The notes under the pieces are model-generated. The model was not told the origin of the DNA. It was given only the letters and a program-made list of their open reading frames with translations, and did not search any database. Shown one piece after another: positions 1 through 6,312 of a stretch of 9,143 bases of DNA. Both the position numbers and the translations under genes were made by a program. The DNA is from JAYWGN01 sp043778255 (lineage in GTDB: Bacteria > Bacteroidota > Bacteroidia > Chitinophagales > Chitinophagaceae), in NCBI GenBank assembly GCA_043778255.1, contig JAYWGN010000011.1:1-9143 (forward strand), in the 5' to 3' direction. How positions within the stretch are numbered: the stretch's first letter is position 1; the number at the start of each line of letters is the position of its first letter.

Positions 1-216
1 GGTCATTTTAAGTTTTACCTTGTAGCTGGGTTGGTTTATATCTTTATTGAGCAGTAGTACCCTTAGTTGGTTGTTGATGCCCGTGGCATAATCGGCCAAA
101 TAAACAGAGTATGGTGGTACTAGCTGTGTAGTGGCTTGTATGGGGTATATTTGGCTATAAGCCTTGCTCACAAGCAGTAAGGTTAGTAGGAGGTGATATA
201 GTTTGAGTTTACTCAT
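1..216 (-). CDS. N-terminus of an exported protein, partial (cut by window edge)
   Basis: Only the first 72 codons are present; the gene continues past base 1. The N-terminus is a clear signal peptide: a basic start (MSKLKLYH), a Leu-rich core and a cleavage site near SKAYS|Q, the Ser/Ala-x-Gln ending common in Bacteroidota. The mature start reads QIYPIQATTQLVPPYSVYL, then ADYATGINNQLRVLL. From memory, this resembles the beginning of very large Bacteroidota exported proteins often annotated as fibronectin type III-domain proteins; too little is visible to confirm it. The ATG at 216 is preferred because it gives a compact signal peptide and follows an A-rich run typical of this phylum. An in-frame ATG at 234 adds six residues (MQQKKL) and is also possible. 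The gene lies 52-70 bases after the upstream barrel gene on the same strand, probably in one transcript. Confidence 0.72.
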   Translation of the reverse strand, partial: MSKLKLYHLLLTLLLVSKAYSQIYPIQATTQLVPPYSVYLADYATGINNQLRVLLLNKDINQPSYKVKLKMT

Positions 217-244
217 AAGTTTTTTTTGTTGCATCTTTTCATAG

Positions 245-282
245 CCTCACCCCCTGCCCCTCTCCAAAGGAGAGGGGTGAGG
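245..282. repeat. GC-rich imperfect palindrome between two minus-strand genes
   Basis: CCCCTCTCC (257-265) and GGAGAGGGG (269-277) form a perfect 9-bp stem with an AAA loop. An outer CCTCA (245-249) / TGAGG (278-282) pair is separated from it by a 7-base bulge on one side. The element is far more GC-rich than its surroundings. From memory, similar CCCCTCTCC-AAA-GGAGAGGGG hairpins are dispersed between genes in many Bacteroidota genomes. Here it lies between the barrel gene stop and the next gene on the minus strand. It has no T-run on either side, so an intrinsic terminator is not supported; a transcript-processing or stabilising hairpin is possible. Confidence 0.8.
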
Positions 283-286
283 TTTG

Positions 287-2140
287 CTAAAATGTGTATG
301 CCCAATTAACCGTAACAGTTACTTCGCTAAAGCCTTTGGGTAAGGTATTAGTGGGTAATCGTTTGAGGTAATTAATATTTAAGCTCATATTTTGCTTACC
401 CTTTAGTGGGTTTTGCACTTGTACTATTTTTTTCAAATTTTTGTTTGCTTCACTTTTGTTTGTTTCACTTTTGGCAGCTGTAGTTTTTGTATTGCTATTG
501 TTATTGGCTACTGCTACGGTATCGGTATTAGGTAGTATATTGGTTGGCTTAGCAGTAGTTTTTTGGTTAGTAGCAGCTGTTTTTGCTTTAGGTGCATAGC
601 TTAAGCTTGCCCTTGCCGTTATAACTGCACTATTGCTTTTGCCATTGCTCAGGCTTTTGTTATAACCGCCACCGCTACTAAAGTTTATTTTTTTGCCTAG
701 CAATGGCTTACTTACATTTACACTTGGGCCATAAAAAAGGGTACGGTTACCCACAGCTGTAGATAAGGAATAGTTAGCACCACCGCTTATGCTTAGGCTT
801 TTGGCAGCAAACATTTGGCTGTAAGCCAGGTTACCATTAAGTACATTGCTTACTTTAATGCCTTGTAGTGTACCGGGTTGTTGGTCACTAGCTTTTTGGT
901 AAGCTGCATTAAGGCTTAGTGTTTTTTTTACTTGCTTTGTACCAAAGCTATGCGATATGGAACTGTTAAAGCTATTGCTAATTTGGTAAAAATTAAGGGT
1001 ATCTAAGGGGTTTTGTATAAATGGGTCGTCGAGTGGTTTTATATTGGTAAATGTAGTAAAGTTGTTGTAACTGGTGTTATAGCTCCATTTGTTATTGGGT
1101 GTGTAAGCTACTGTTACTGCAGTTACTAGCCTTTTTGTTGTACTATTTTTATTTTTATCGAGGTTATTAAGTTGTACACCTATATTGCCACCAAGGTTTA
1201 GCTTGCCTTTAAGTAGTGTACAAGTAGGTGCTATAGTATAATTAATAAGGTCGTTATTAAAAAAATAGGCTCCTAAGGTTTGGTACTCTGGTGTTATACG
1301 TTCATATTGTAATTGTAAGCCATAGTATTTGGCATTGTAGCCAAATGAACTTTTTATGGCATCGTAATATTTGGTATTGGGTTTGTTAGGCAATAAAAAT
1401 TTTAAAAAACTATTGGTTTGTTTTGTAAGTTGGGTATTGGCTCTGCTTGTAGTATTATCGGTTATAATGCCCGATAAGGCATATTCAAATTGTATACTAA
1501 ATTTTTTGAATAATTTTTTCTTAAGCCCTACACTAGCTACATGGTTTTGCTTAGGGGTAAGTAGCGCCTCTGCTGGTATTACAGGTAGTGAGGTTGTATC
1601 GTCTTTTGCAGTAAAATATATGATGTTCAACTCATCTCCATTTTTAAACCTATAACCACCCTTAAAGCCTAACCCCTTACGTTTGTAAGCTACTGTATTA
1701 CTGTTTTTTACAATTGGGTCATACTGTACCGCCTCTCTTAGTTTGCCATACATGGCAGCAAAGTTCCAATTACTTTTGTTAAGCTCTATGCCATAGCCAT
1801 TAAACAAATGACCCGATAAGGTTAATGGCGAAAAACTCATAGATGTGCTACCCCAGTACCCTTTAATCCATTTGTAGGAGGGCTTAAGTTGAATACGATT
1901 AAAAGGTTGTGTATAAGTACGGGCTGCATTACTTAACGAAAAAGAAAATGGCATACTATACCCAAACATATTAATATTGAGGTTACCCGAACCAAACCAG
2001 TTAAAAGGGTCACGCCTATTACCAATACCATTACTTTTATAATTAACAGTATTAAAGTTAATGCCGCCACCAATTTTCACACCTTTTTTCCAACCATATT
2101 GGCTAAGGTCCTGTGCTAATATGGTGTTAGTGCATAGCAT
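287..2140 (-). CDS. Predicted outer-membrane beta-barrel protein, partner of SprB-type adhesin
   Basis: This 617-codon frame encodes a protein with many short alternating polar/aromatic strands (for example YGLQLQYERI, LNLGGNIGVQL, GGYNKSLSNG). It ends in VTVNWAYTF; a terminal Phe with alternating aromatics is the usual C-terminal signature of an outer-membrane barrel. The N-terminal block around residues 44-140 (DPFNWFGSGNLN, PFSFSLSN, QPFNRIQLKPSYKW, SFSPLTLSGHLF, MYGKLREAV) looks like a conserved Bacteroidota family of unknown function. Residues about 517-572 are a low-complexity Thr/Asn/Lys/Ala-rich segment before the last strands. The ATG at 2140 leaves a stunted signal peptide (MLCTNTILAQ|D); the frame stays open upstream to a non-ATG start near 2179. 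The gene follows the adhesin stop by 75 bases or fewer. It may anchor or handle the neighbouring surface proteins (inference). Not SprF/PorP, which is about half this length. Confidence 0.78.
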   Translation of the reverse strand: MLCTNTILAQDLSQYGWKKGVKIGGGINFNTVNYKSNGIGNRRDPFNWFGSGNLNINMFGYSMPFSFSLSNAARTYTQPFNRIQLKPSYKWIKGYWGSTSMSFSPLTLSGHLFNGYGIELNKSNWNFAAMYGKLREAVQYDPIVKNSNTVAYKRKGLGFKGGYRFKNGDELNIIYFTAKDDTTSLPVIPAEALLTPKQNHVASVGLKKKLFKKFSIQFEYALSGIITDNTTSRANTQLTKQTNSFLKFLLPNKPNTKYYDAIKSSFGYNAKYYGLQLQYERITPEYQTLGAYFFNNDLINYTIAPTCTLLKGKLNLGGNIGVQLNNLDKNKNSTTKRLVTAVTVAYTPNNKWSYNTSYNNFTTFTNIKPLDDPFIQNPLDTLNFYQISNSFNSSISHSFGTKQVKKTLSLNAAYQKASDQQPGTLQGIKVSNVLNGNLAYSQMFAAKSLSISGGANYSLSTAVGNRTLFYGPSVNVSKPLLGKKINFSSGGGYNKSLSNGKSNSAVITARASLSYAPKAKTAATNQKTTAKPTNILPNTDTVAVANNNSNTKTTAAKSETNKSEANKNLKKIVQVQNPLKGKQNMSLNINYLKRLPTNTLPKGFSEVTVTVNWAYTF

Positions 2141-2179
2141 AAAAGTAATAAGGTAATATGTTTTTTTAGTTTTTATAAT
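2141..2179 (-). other. Probable missing N-terminal extension (signal peptide n-region) of the barrel gene
   Basis: Directly upstream of the ATG at 2140 the same frame is open for 13 codons, reading IIKTKKTYYLITF, preceded by an in-frame TAA. Joined to MLCTNTILAQD this makes a textbook signal peptide: a KTKK basic end, a hydrophobic core and a LAQ|D cleavage region. There is no ATG, GTG or TTG in the extension; the candidates are ATT at 2179 or ATA at 2176. A rare ATT start, or a sequencing or assembly error in the A/T-rich run, would explain it. Confidence 0.5.
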
Positions 2180-2215
2180 TTAGTTTTTTTAGTTATTGGT
2201 AGCGGCGTTAACAGT

Positions 2216-5200
2216 TTAATTTTTTACAAATAATATATACCGAGAGTCATAGTCGGACACAATACGCATAACGTAAGTACCAGGTGGATTACCGTCCATT
2301 TGGTTAGTAAAGTTTTTTACCAAATTCATAGTTATAGGGTGTGTTTGCTTTGGCGATACAATAACCCCCGAAAGTGATGTAATAAACGTAGTTACTTTTT
2401 GCATTTTATAAAACTCAACATTTAATGTAAACTGCCCATTGTTAGGGTTAGGAAAAAGCTCTGCTTTTTTTATACCTTTATTGTAGGTAGCTGGGGTAAC
2501 TACTGCATTAGCATCGTAGGGAAATATTTTTACAATTTTTTGGGTAGTATAGGTGCAAGTTGGGTAGTAGCCTATTAGCCTTACCCAATAGCCAGAGCCT
2601 GTATCGGGTGCATTAAACCTAATTTTTGGTTCAAGCTTATTAGCATCTATTACTATAGCTGCTGGGTGGTATTGCCATTGTATAGAGTCAGGCCTAATCC
2701 AACTAATTTCTTTCATTGTAATAGTATCTAATGCATGTTGGTTGCTTGATATTAGAAAGTTTAAATTAGGGTTATTGCTAATAACACCAACAATAGTATT
2801 GGTACTCCATATACAGTTTTTTGAATCTTTTACTTTTATAGCATAAGTTGCTTGAGGTAAGTTTATAAATGAGGAATCAGTTTGGTAGCTTACGCCATTA
2901 TCTTTAGAGTATAAGTAGGGAGCAGTACCACCATTAGGCGTAACTATTATTTTGCCTGTGGCAGCACCATAACATACTGGGTATGCGTTACTAACAGGTG
3001 CTAAAGGTGTAGGTTGTGTTACAGTAATATTAAACTCTTTAGTACAACTTATAGCGTCAGTAACTTTAAGTTTGTAAGTACCTGCCAATAGGTTGCTAAT
3101 AGTTGGTGTAGTAGCATTACTTGGTGTCCATAGCAAATTGTAAGGTGCAACACCGCCAGTAACTGTGGTGGTAATTGAGCCATTGTTACCACCATTGCAA
3201 CTAATAGTAGCTATGGTAGCAAGTTGCGTTATTGGCATATTGGTATTAACTAAGGTTACTAATCGGTACCCTGCACAATTATTATTATCTTTTACAATTG
3301 CTATATATGTACCCGCTGCTAGGTTGGTAAATGTAGAGTCGGGTTGGTAGGTAGCTCCACCATTAATGCTGTATTTGTATGGTTTTACTCCTCCATTTGC
3401 CTTTATGCTAAATGAGCCAGTTGTTGCACCATTACACGCTATATTATTTATAGTTACTATTTGTGTAGTAAGGCTATCATTAGGCTGTGTAAATAATACA
3501 GGTTTGGCTACTATACAACCACGTCCATCTTTTACCTTTATAATTCTATTGCCCGCAGGAATGTTAGTAATTATATTGCTTGCTTGCCACGGCTGATTGT
3601 CGTAAGTATAAGTGTAGCCAGTATATATGTAACCATTGCCACCATTGGCAGTAATTGTTACAGCCCCATTATCAGCCCCAAAGCATGTAATATTGTATCC
3701 GTTTATTTGGGCTTGTGTATAGGTAAAGTCCAAATTGCTAGGTGGTGACGTAATGGTTAATGTATCATTATAATAGGTAGTACAGCCTTTATTATCAATT
3801 ACCCTTACAAAGTACTTACCGGCAGCTAAGCCTGTAGTAGGTGTAAATGTTGTGTAAATAGTATCGAGTATTTGTTTGTATTGTTGTGTATGTACTGTAT
3901 TACCACCACTACTATATACGCTTATAAAGCCTGAACCTGAATAGCATGGTATATCGTACACTTTTACACTATCTATATGTAACGAATCAGGCTCTATTGT
4001 TGTAACTGGTGTCGATAGGCTTAAACAGTTTTTACTATCAATTATTTTAGAACGATAAGTACCAGCATTTAGGCTATTAATAGTAGCACCAACTTGGTAA
4101 TAGCTACTCCAACCACCAGTATTAGTATTTTGTTTTTCCCAATAATAATTATAGCCACCATTACCGCCAGTTACAGTAGCTGTAATACTGCCATTATTGT
4201 AATTGTAGCATTGAATATCCTGTTTGGTTAAGTTTGTATTAATAATATTGGGCTGGGTAATGTTAATATTTAATATTGAGCTATCAGTACAATTTGTATT
4301 TTTATTTTTACAGTAAGCTATATAATTGGCTGCTATCAAATTAGGAAATGTTCCAGAAGTATCAATAACAGTAACTCCTGTATTATTATTTTTTAAGTAA
4401 TATATGTAGCTATAAGTACCACCAATAGCTTTTAGTTTAATATAACCATCAGCTCCACCATTACAATTTACATTTTTTACGCTATCCTGTACTACTAGTA
4501 ATGTGTTAAATGGCAATAAAAAACTTTCATAAATACCTACACAATTTGGCGTAAGTGTTGCAGTAGCGGATGCTGTGTAATTACCACCAACCAATCCATT
4601 TTTAGTATATACTGTGTCGGTAGTATTTATTAATGAATCAATACAAAAACCATCTTTATATAATCTGTAATCATACTTATTATATCCTGGAGTATTAATA
4701 TTATACCCTGCTAATATTTTAATTATTCCATTACCTGGGTTAGTACAAGTAGGTACTGTTTTTAATACAGATCCTACTACTTTTGGCGGTTGTGTTAGCA
4801 GTATATTGCGATTAAGCATCAAACCACAAGTATCCGTAAAAGTAATAAAATAATTTCCTTTGGGTAAGTTATCAAATGTTATAACTCCATTAATATAATT
4901 TTTTGTGCCAACATTAGGCGATATAGAGTAATGGTATGTAGTAGGGTCTCCGCCAGTAACATTTAAAATAATTTTTCCATTATTATCATCATAACATTTT
5001 GGGTTAGTATAGCTTTCGTTTGTTATTTGTATTGGAGGTATTGATAACACCGTTGCAATACTTATATTGTTGCAAGTACCTTCTGTACCTCCAATATTAG
5101 ATATAAATACATTGTAAACACCTGGTGGTATATTAGTTATTACGAAATTAGTATCAGCAGTTTTACCCGATTTTAGTACATTAAAACATGGAGGGTTGTT

Positions 5201-5758
5201 TGTAATTGGGTTACAATAAATTGGATCTGAAGCATTTTTAACAATGTATAATATAGAGTCTGTAAATCGTGTATGGTTAATAAGTATAGAGCCAGTAGGG
5301 CTACTAGGGCATGATGGTGTAGTATTTAGCACTTCGGGGTAATGAAAAATAGGTGCCGAGGGGCTAAAAACAATTGGTATAGGAACCGAAGTTGCTATAA
5401 GTACATTTGATTGAGTTAAATGCCGTACCCTTAAATACTTTGTAATACTTGTACTAATTTGTGTACCTCCAAATATAGTTAAGGGTACAAAGGCATAATA
5501 GGCATTATTGCTTGTACCCATATATATATAAGTGCTACTGTTACTAGGTGGGTTACTTGTATACTCCCAAACTATTTTACTATTTGGATAAGCTGCTATA
5601 TTGTTATTGCCATTAGGTACTACCATATTTAAAACTACATTGTAACAATTGCCAGGGTTTGTAGTATCGGCTTTAACTGGTGGTGCTATTTGCTGTGTTT
5701 GTGTATAGCAAACATTATTTAGGAAAAAGAGTATTGTAAATAGGTATAAATTTTTCAT
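2216..5758 (-). CDS. Large secreted SprB-repeat adhesin-like protein with T9SS type A sorting domain
   Basis: This 1180-residue protein starts with a signal peptide (MKNLYLF, hydrophobic core, cleavage near CYT|Q). About ten degenerate repeats of 70-95 residues follow, roughly residues 143-992. Each begins near C-[YNF]-x(4-6)-G-x-[IF] followed by a GG turn, and most close with [AG]GxYxxxxxDxxxC. This is the SprB-repeat pattern of gliding and surface adhesins in Bacteroidota. Residues about 993-1092 form a PKD/Ig-like spacer (EISWIRPDSIQW). The C-terminus (1097-1180; LFPNPNNGQFTLNV, then PPGTYVMRI and RYILFVKN) matches the T9SS type A sorting domain, which directs export across the outer membrane and cell-surface attachment. 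Cys17 in the signal peptide lacks a proper lipobox, so a lipoprotein is unlikely. It is the first gene of the minus-strand group; no -33/-7 promoter was recognised upstream. It is much shorter than SprB of gliding flavobacteria, so an orthologous role in gliding should not be assumed. Confidence 0.9.
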   Translation of the reverse strand: MKNLYLFTILFFLNNVCYTQTQQIAPPVKADTTNPGNCYNVVLNMVVPNGNNNIAAYPNSKIVWEYTSNPPSNSSTYIYMGTSNNAYYAFVPLTIFGGTQISTSITKYLRVRHLTQSNVLIATSVPIPIVFSPSAPIFHYPEVLNTTPSCPSSPTGSILINHTRFTDSILYIVKNASDPIYCNPITNNPPCFNVLKSGKTADTNFVITNIPPGVYNVFISNIGGTEGTCNNISIATVLSIPPIQITNESYTNPKCYDDNNGKIILNVTGGDPTTYHYSISPNVGTKNYINGVITFDNLPKGNYFITFTDTCGLMLNRNILLTQPPKVVGSVLKTVPTCTNPGNGIIKILAGYNINTPGYNKYDYRLYKDGFCIDSLINTTDTVYTKNGLVGGNYTASATATLTPNCVGIYESFLLPFNTLLVVQDSVKNVNCNGGADGYIKLKAIGGTYSYIYYLKNNNTGVTVIDTSGTFPNLIAANYIAYCKNKNTNCTDSSILNINITQPNIINTNLTKQDIQCYNYNNGSITATVTGGNGGYNYYWEKQNTNTGGWSSYYQVGATINSLNAGTYRSKIIDSKNCLSLSTPVTTIEPDSLHIDSVKVYDIPCYSGSGFISVYSSGGNTVHTQQYKQILDTIYTTFTPTTGLAAGKYFVRVIDNKGCTTYYNDTLTITSPPSNLDFTYTQAQINGYNITCFGADNGAVTITANGGNGYIYTGYTYTYDNQPWQASNIITNIPAGNRIIKVKDGRGCIVAKPVLFTQPNDSLTTQIVTINNIACNGATTGSFSIKANGGVKPYKYSINGGATYQPDSTFTNLAAGTYIAIVKDNNNCAGYRLVTLVNTNMPITQLATIATISCNGGNNGSITTTVTGGVAPYNLLWTPSNATTPTISNLLAGTYKLKVTDAISCTKEFNITVTQPTPLAPVSNAYPVCYGAATGKIIVTPNGGTAPYLYSKDNGVSYQTDSSFINLPQATYAIKVKDSKNCIWSTNTIVGVISNNPNLNFLISSNQHALDTITMKEISWIRPDSIQWQYHPAAIVIDANKLEPKIRFNAPDTGSGYWVRLIGYYPTCTYTTQKIVKIFPYDANAVVTPATYNKGIKKAELFPNPNNGQFTLNVEFYKMQKVTTFITSLSGVIVSPKQTHPITMNLVKNFTNQMDGNPPGTYVMRIVSDYDSRYILFVKN
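2219..2470 (-). other. T9SS type A C-terminal sorting domain (encoded region)
   Basis: Residues 1097-1180 of the adhesin. The segment opens with the diagnostic LFPNPNNGQFTLNV strand-turn, continues through a variable middle (TTFITSLSGVIV), and ends with GTYVMRIVSD and a last strand RYILFVKN. In the family this domain is recognised by the type IX secretion machinery and removed on export. None of the secretion genes themselves lie in this window. Confidence 0.88.
2783..5026 (-). repeat. Nine clear SprB-type protein repeats with paired cysteines
   Basis: Repeat openings are at residues C255, C338, C432, C517, C605, C692, C775, C854 and C929. Each is matched by a closing Cys at 311, 406, 490, 578, 659, 748, 828, 905 and 982. 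A more divergent tenth unit (C150/C229) lies N-terminal to this span. The best conserved units read like CNGGNNGSITTTVTGG then LLAGTYKLKVTD. The regular Cys pair per repeat suggests one disulfide per Ig-like unit (inference). Repeats are too diverged to be recent tandem duplications. Confidence 0.85.
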
Positions 5759-5820
5759 TTATAAATTTTAGTATTTAGATAAAAGAAGTTTTAGTTAAGA
5801 ACTGGTTAAATTATTTCATA

Positions 5821-5862
5821 TTATAAATATATATACTTTTTTAATATAAATCATATTTATAA
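5821..5862. repeat. 10-bp AT-rich inverted repeat upstream of the adhesin gene
   Basis: TTATAAATAT (5821-5830) is the exact reverse complement of ATATTTATAA (5853-5862), with a 22-base spacer. It lies 63-104 bases before the adhesin start codon. It could be a regulator-binding site, but base composition here is almost pure A/T, so chance is a real alternative. Confidence 0.4.
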
Positions 5863-5930
5863 AAGAATTTAATTTAAAATTTAGTCTGACCGATCTAATT
5901 TTTAGATAAAGTGTGGTAATTCCCCCATTT

Positions 5931-6137
5931 TTAATCAACTTTTCTTTCTCTTTCGGGTCTTCGGTTTACCGCATAAGGCGGTATAAGTTTTGCCGGGGCC
6001 CCAACGTTTATTAGTTAGTTCTTTTTATGATTAAAATTACACAGTGTATTTTGTTTAATTGAACTGTGCTTAGCTAACCTTACGGTGGGGTCTGTGGCAA
6101 GAACCACAAGACCCTCACCGAGACGGAAAAGTTAATT
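5931..6137. ncRNA. Candidate structured RNA, family unknown
   Basis: Complementary ends can close the region: 5933-5944 pairs with 6126-6137 (AACTTTTC/GAAAAGTT plus three more pairs after one mismatch). Inside, GTCT-T-CGGT (5957-5965) can pair with ACCGAGAC (6117-6124). Internal hairpins are TACCGC-ATAAG-GCGGTA (5967-5983), CACAGT/ACTGTG (6040-6045/6063-6068) inside GTTAG/CTAAC (6014-6018/6074-6078), and the strong stem at 6084-6119. A GGGGCCCC palindrome lies at 5995-6002. The GC content stands out sharply from the flanks, as expected for a structured RNA in an AT-rich genome. I do not recognise tRNA, tmRNA, RNase P, SRP, 6S or a known riboswitch. Strand is undetermined: it could be an independent RNA, the pfkA leader (plus) or the adhesin leader (minus). 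A short palindromic mobile element is an alternative. Confidence 0.45.
6084..6119. other. Strong 14-bp hairpin in the intergenic core
   Basis: GGTGGGGTCTGTGG (6084-6097) pairs completely with 6104-6119, with two single-base bulges on the 3' side (A6108, T6115) and a CAAGAA loop (6098-6103). It is the most stable-looking stem in the window. It is not followed by a T-run on the plus strand, and on the minus strand the downstream side is also not T-rich, so it does not read as an intrinsic terminator. Confidence 0.8.
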
Positions 6138-6156
6138 CTATAATATCCTTTATTAC

Positions 6157-6185
6157 AATTAAGTATTTACTGTTAGCACTTAATT
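6157..6185. repeat. 8-bp inverted repeat between the GC-rich core and pfkA
   Basis: AATTAAGT (6157-6164) and ACTTAATT (6178-6185) are exact reverse complements around a 13-base loop containing GTTAG. This may be a leader hairpin or a dyad operator; it is AT-rich, so moderate weight only. Confidence 0.45.
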
Positions 6186-6212
6186 ATGGCTTTGTTAATT
6201 CATATTACCCAA

Positions 6213-6228
6213 ACTAACAAACGTTAGT
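6213..6228. promoter_or_regulatory. Possible dyad operator ACTAAC-AAAC-GTTAGT upstream of pfkA
   Basis: A perfect 6-bp dyad with a 4-base spacer, ending 51 bases before the predicted -7 box. The same words recur nearby: GTTAGT at 6014-6019 and ACTAAC at 6301-6306, directly before the pfkA start. In addition, AACTAACAAACGTT (6212-6225) is a 13/14 inverted match to 6003-6016. This could be a regulator-binding site or RNA pairing partners. No regulator gene is in the window. Confidence 0.35.
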
Positions 6229-6279
6229 ATAAATTTAAAGGCATAACATGCTACCGTTAATTTATTGTATTATTAATTG

Positions 6280-6287
6280 TAAGTTTG
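6280..6287 (+). promoter_or_regulatory. Predicted -7 box of the pfkA promoter (TAAGTTTG)
   Basis: TAAGTTTG fits the Bacteroidota TAnnTTTG -7 consensus exactly. It would place transcription start about 20 bases before the pfkA ATG at 6313. The expected -33 TTG-type element is weak: the sequence about 20 bases upstream is GTTAA. It is the only exact match I noticed in this intergenic region on the plus strand. Confidence 0.5.
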
Positions 6288-6312
6288 TAGCTTAATCAAT
6301 ACTAACTTATTT

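Larger units (their letters stand above)
5759..6312. other. Divergent intergenic region with structured GC-rich core
   Basis: No convincing protein-coding frame is seen in these 554 bases between the start codons of the adhesin (minus) and pfkA (plus). By hand count, 5821-5880 is 3/60 G+C, 5951-6010 is 31/60, and 6081-6125 is 27/45. It contains several perfect or near-perfect inverted repeats, listed separately, and the pfkA promoter region at its right end. A small perfect hairpin (ATCTAA-TTT-TTAGAT, 5893-5907) lies just left of the GC-rich core. Confidence 0.85.

Noticed and set aside
216..242. Nine-codon frame (ATG at 242) whose TGA overlaps the ATG at 216, possible leader peptide
   Set aside because: The overlap is neat, but such short frames are common by chance and no attenuator structure links to it.
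1371..1655. Plus-strand open frame with hydrophobic product inside the barrel gene
   Set aside because: It is antisense to a well-supported beta-barrel coding frame, has no promoter or homology that I recognise, and its hydrophobicity is a by-product of reading the opposite strand.
3165..3596. Two short plus-strand open frames inside the adhesin gene
   Set aside because: Both are antisense to SprB repeat units and follow the repeat structure of that gene; no independent evidence of coding.
5708..5710. Cys17 of the adhesin signal peptide as a lipoprotein site
   Set aside because: The preceding residues (NNV) do not form a lipobox, and T9SS cargo normally uses an ordinary signal peptide.
5950..6125. 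Known RNA classes (tRNA, tmRNA, RNase P, SRP, 6S, TPP or c-di-GMP riboswitch, group II intron domain V) for the intergenic core
   Set aside because: Their signature segments as I know them are absent, and the fold is branched rather than the 6S rod. There is no reverse transcriptase nearby to suggest an intron or retron.
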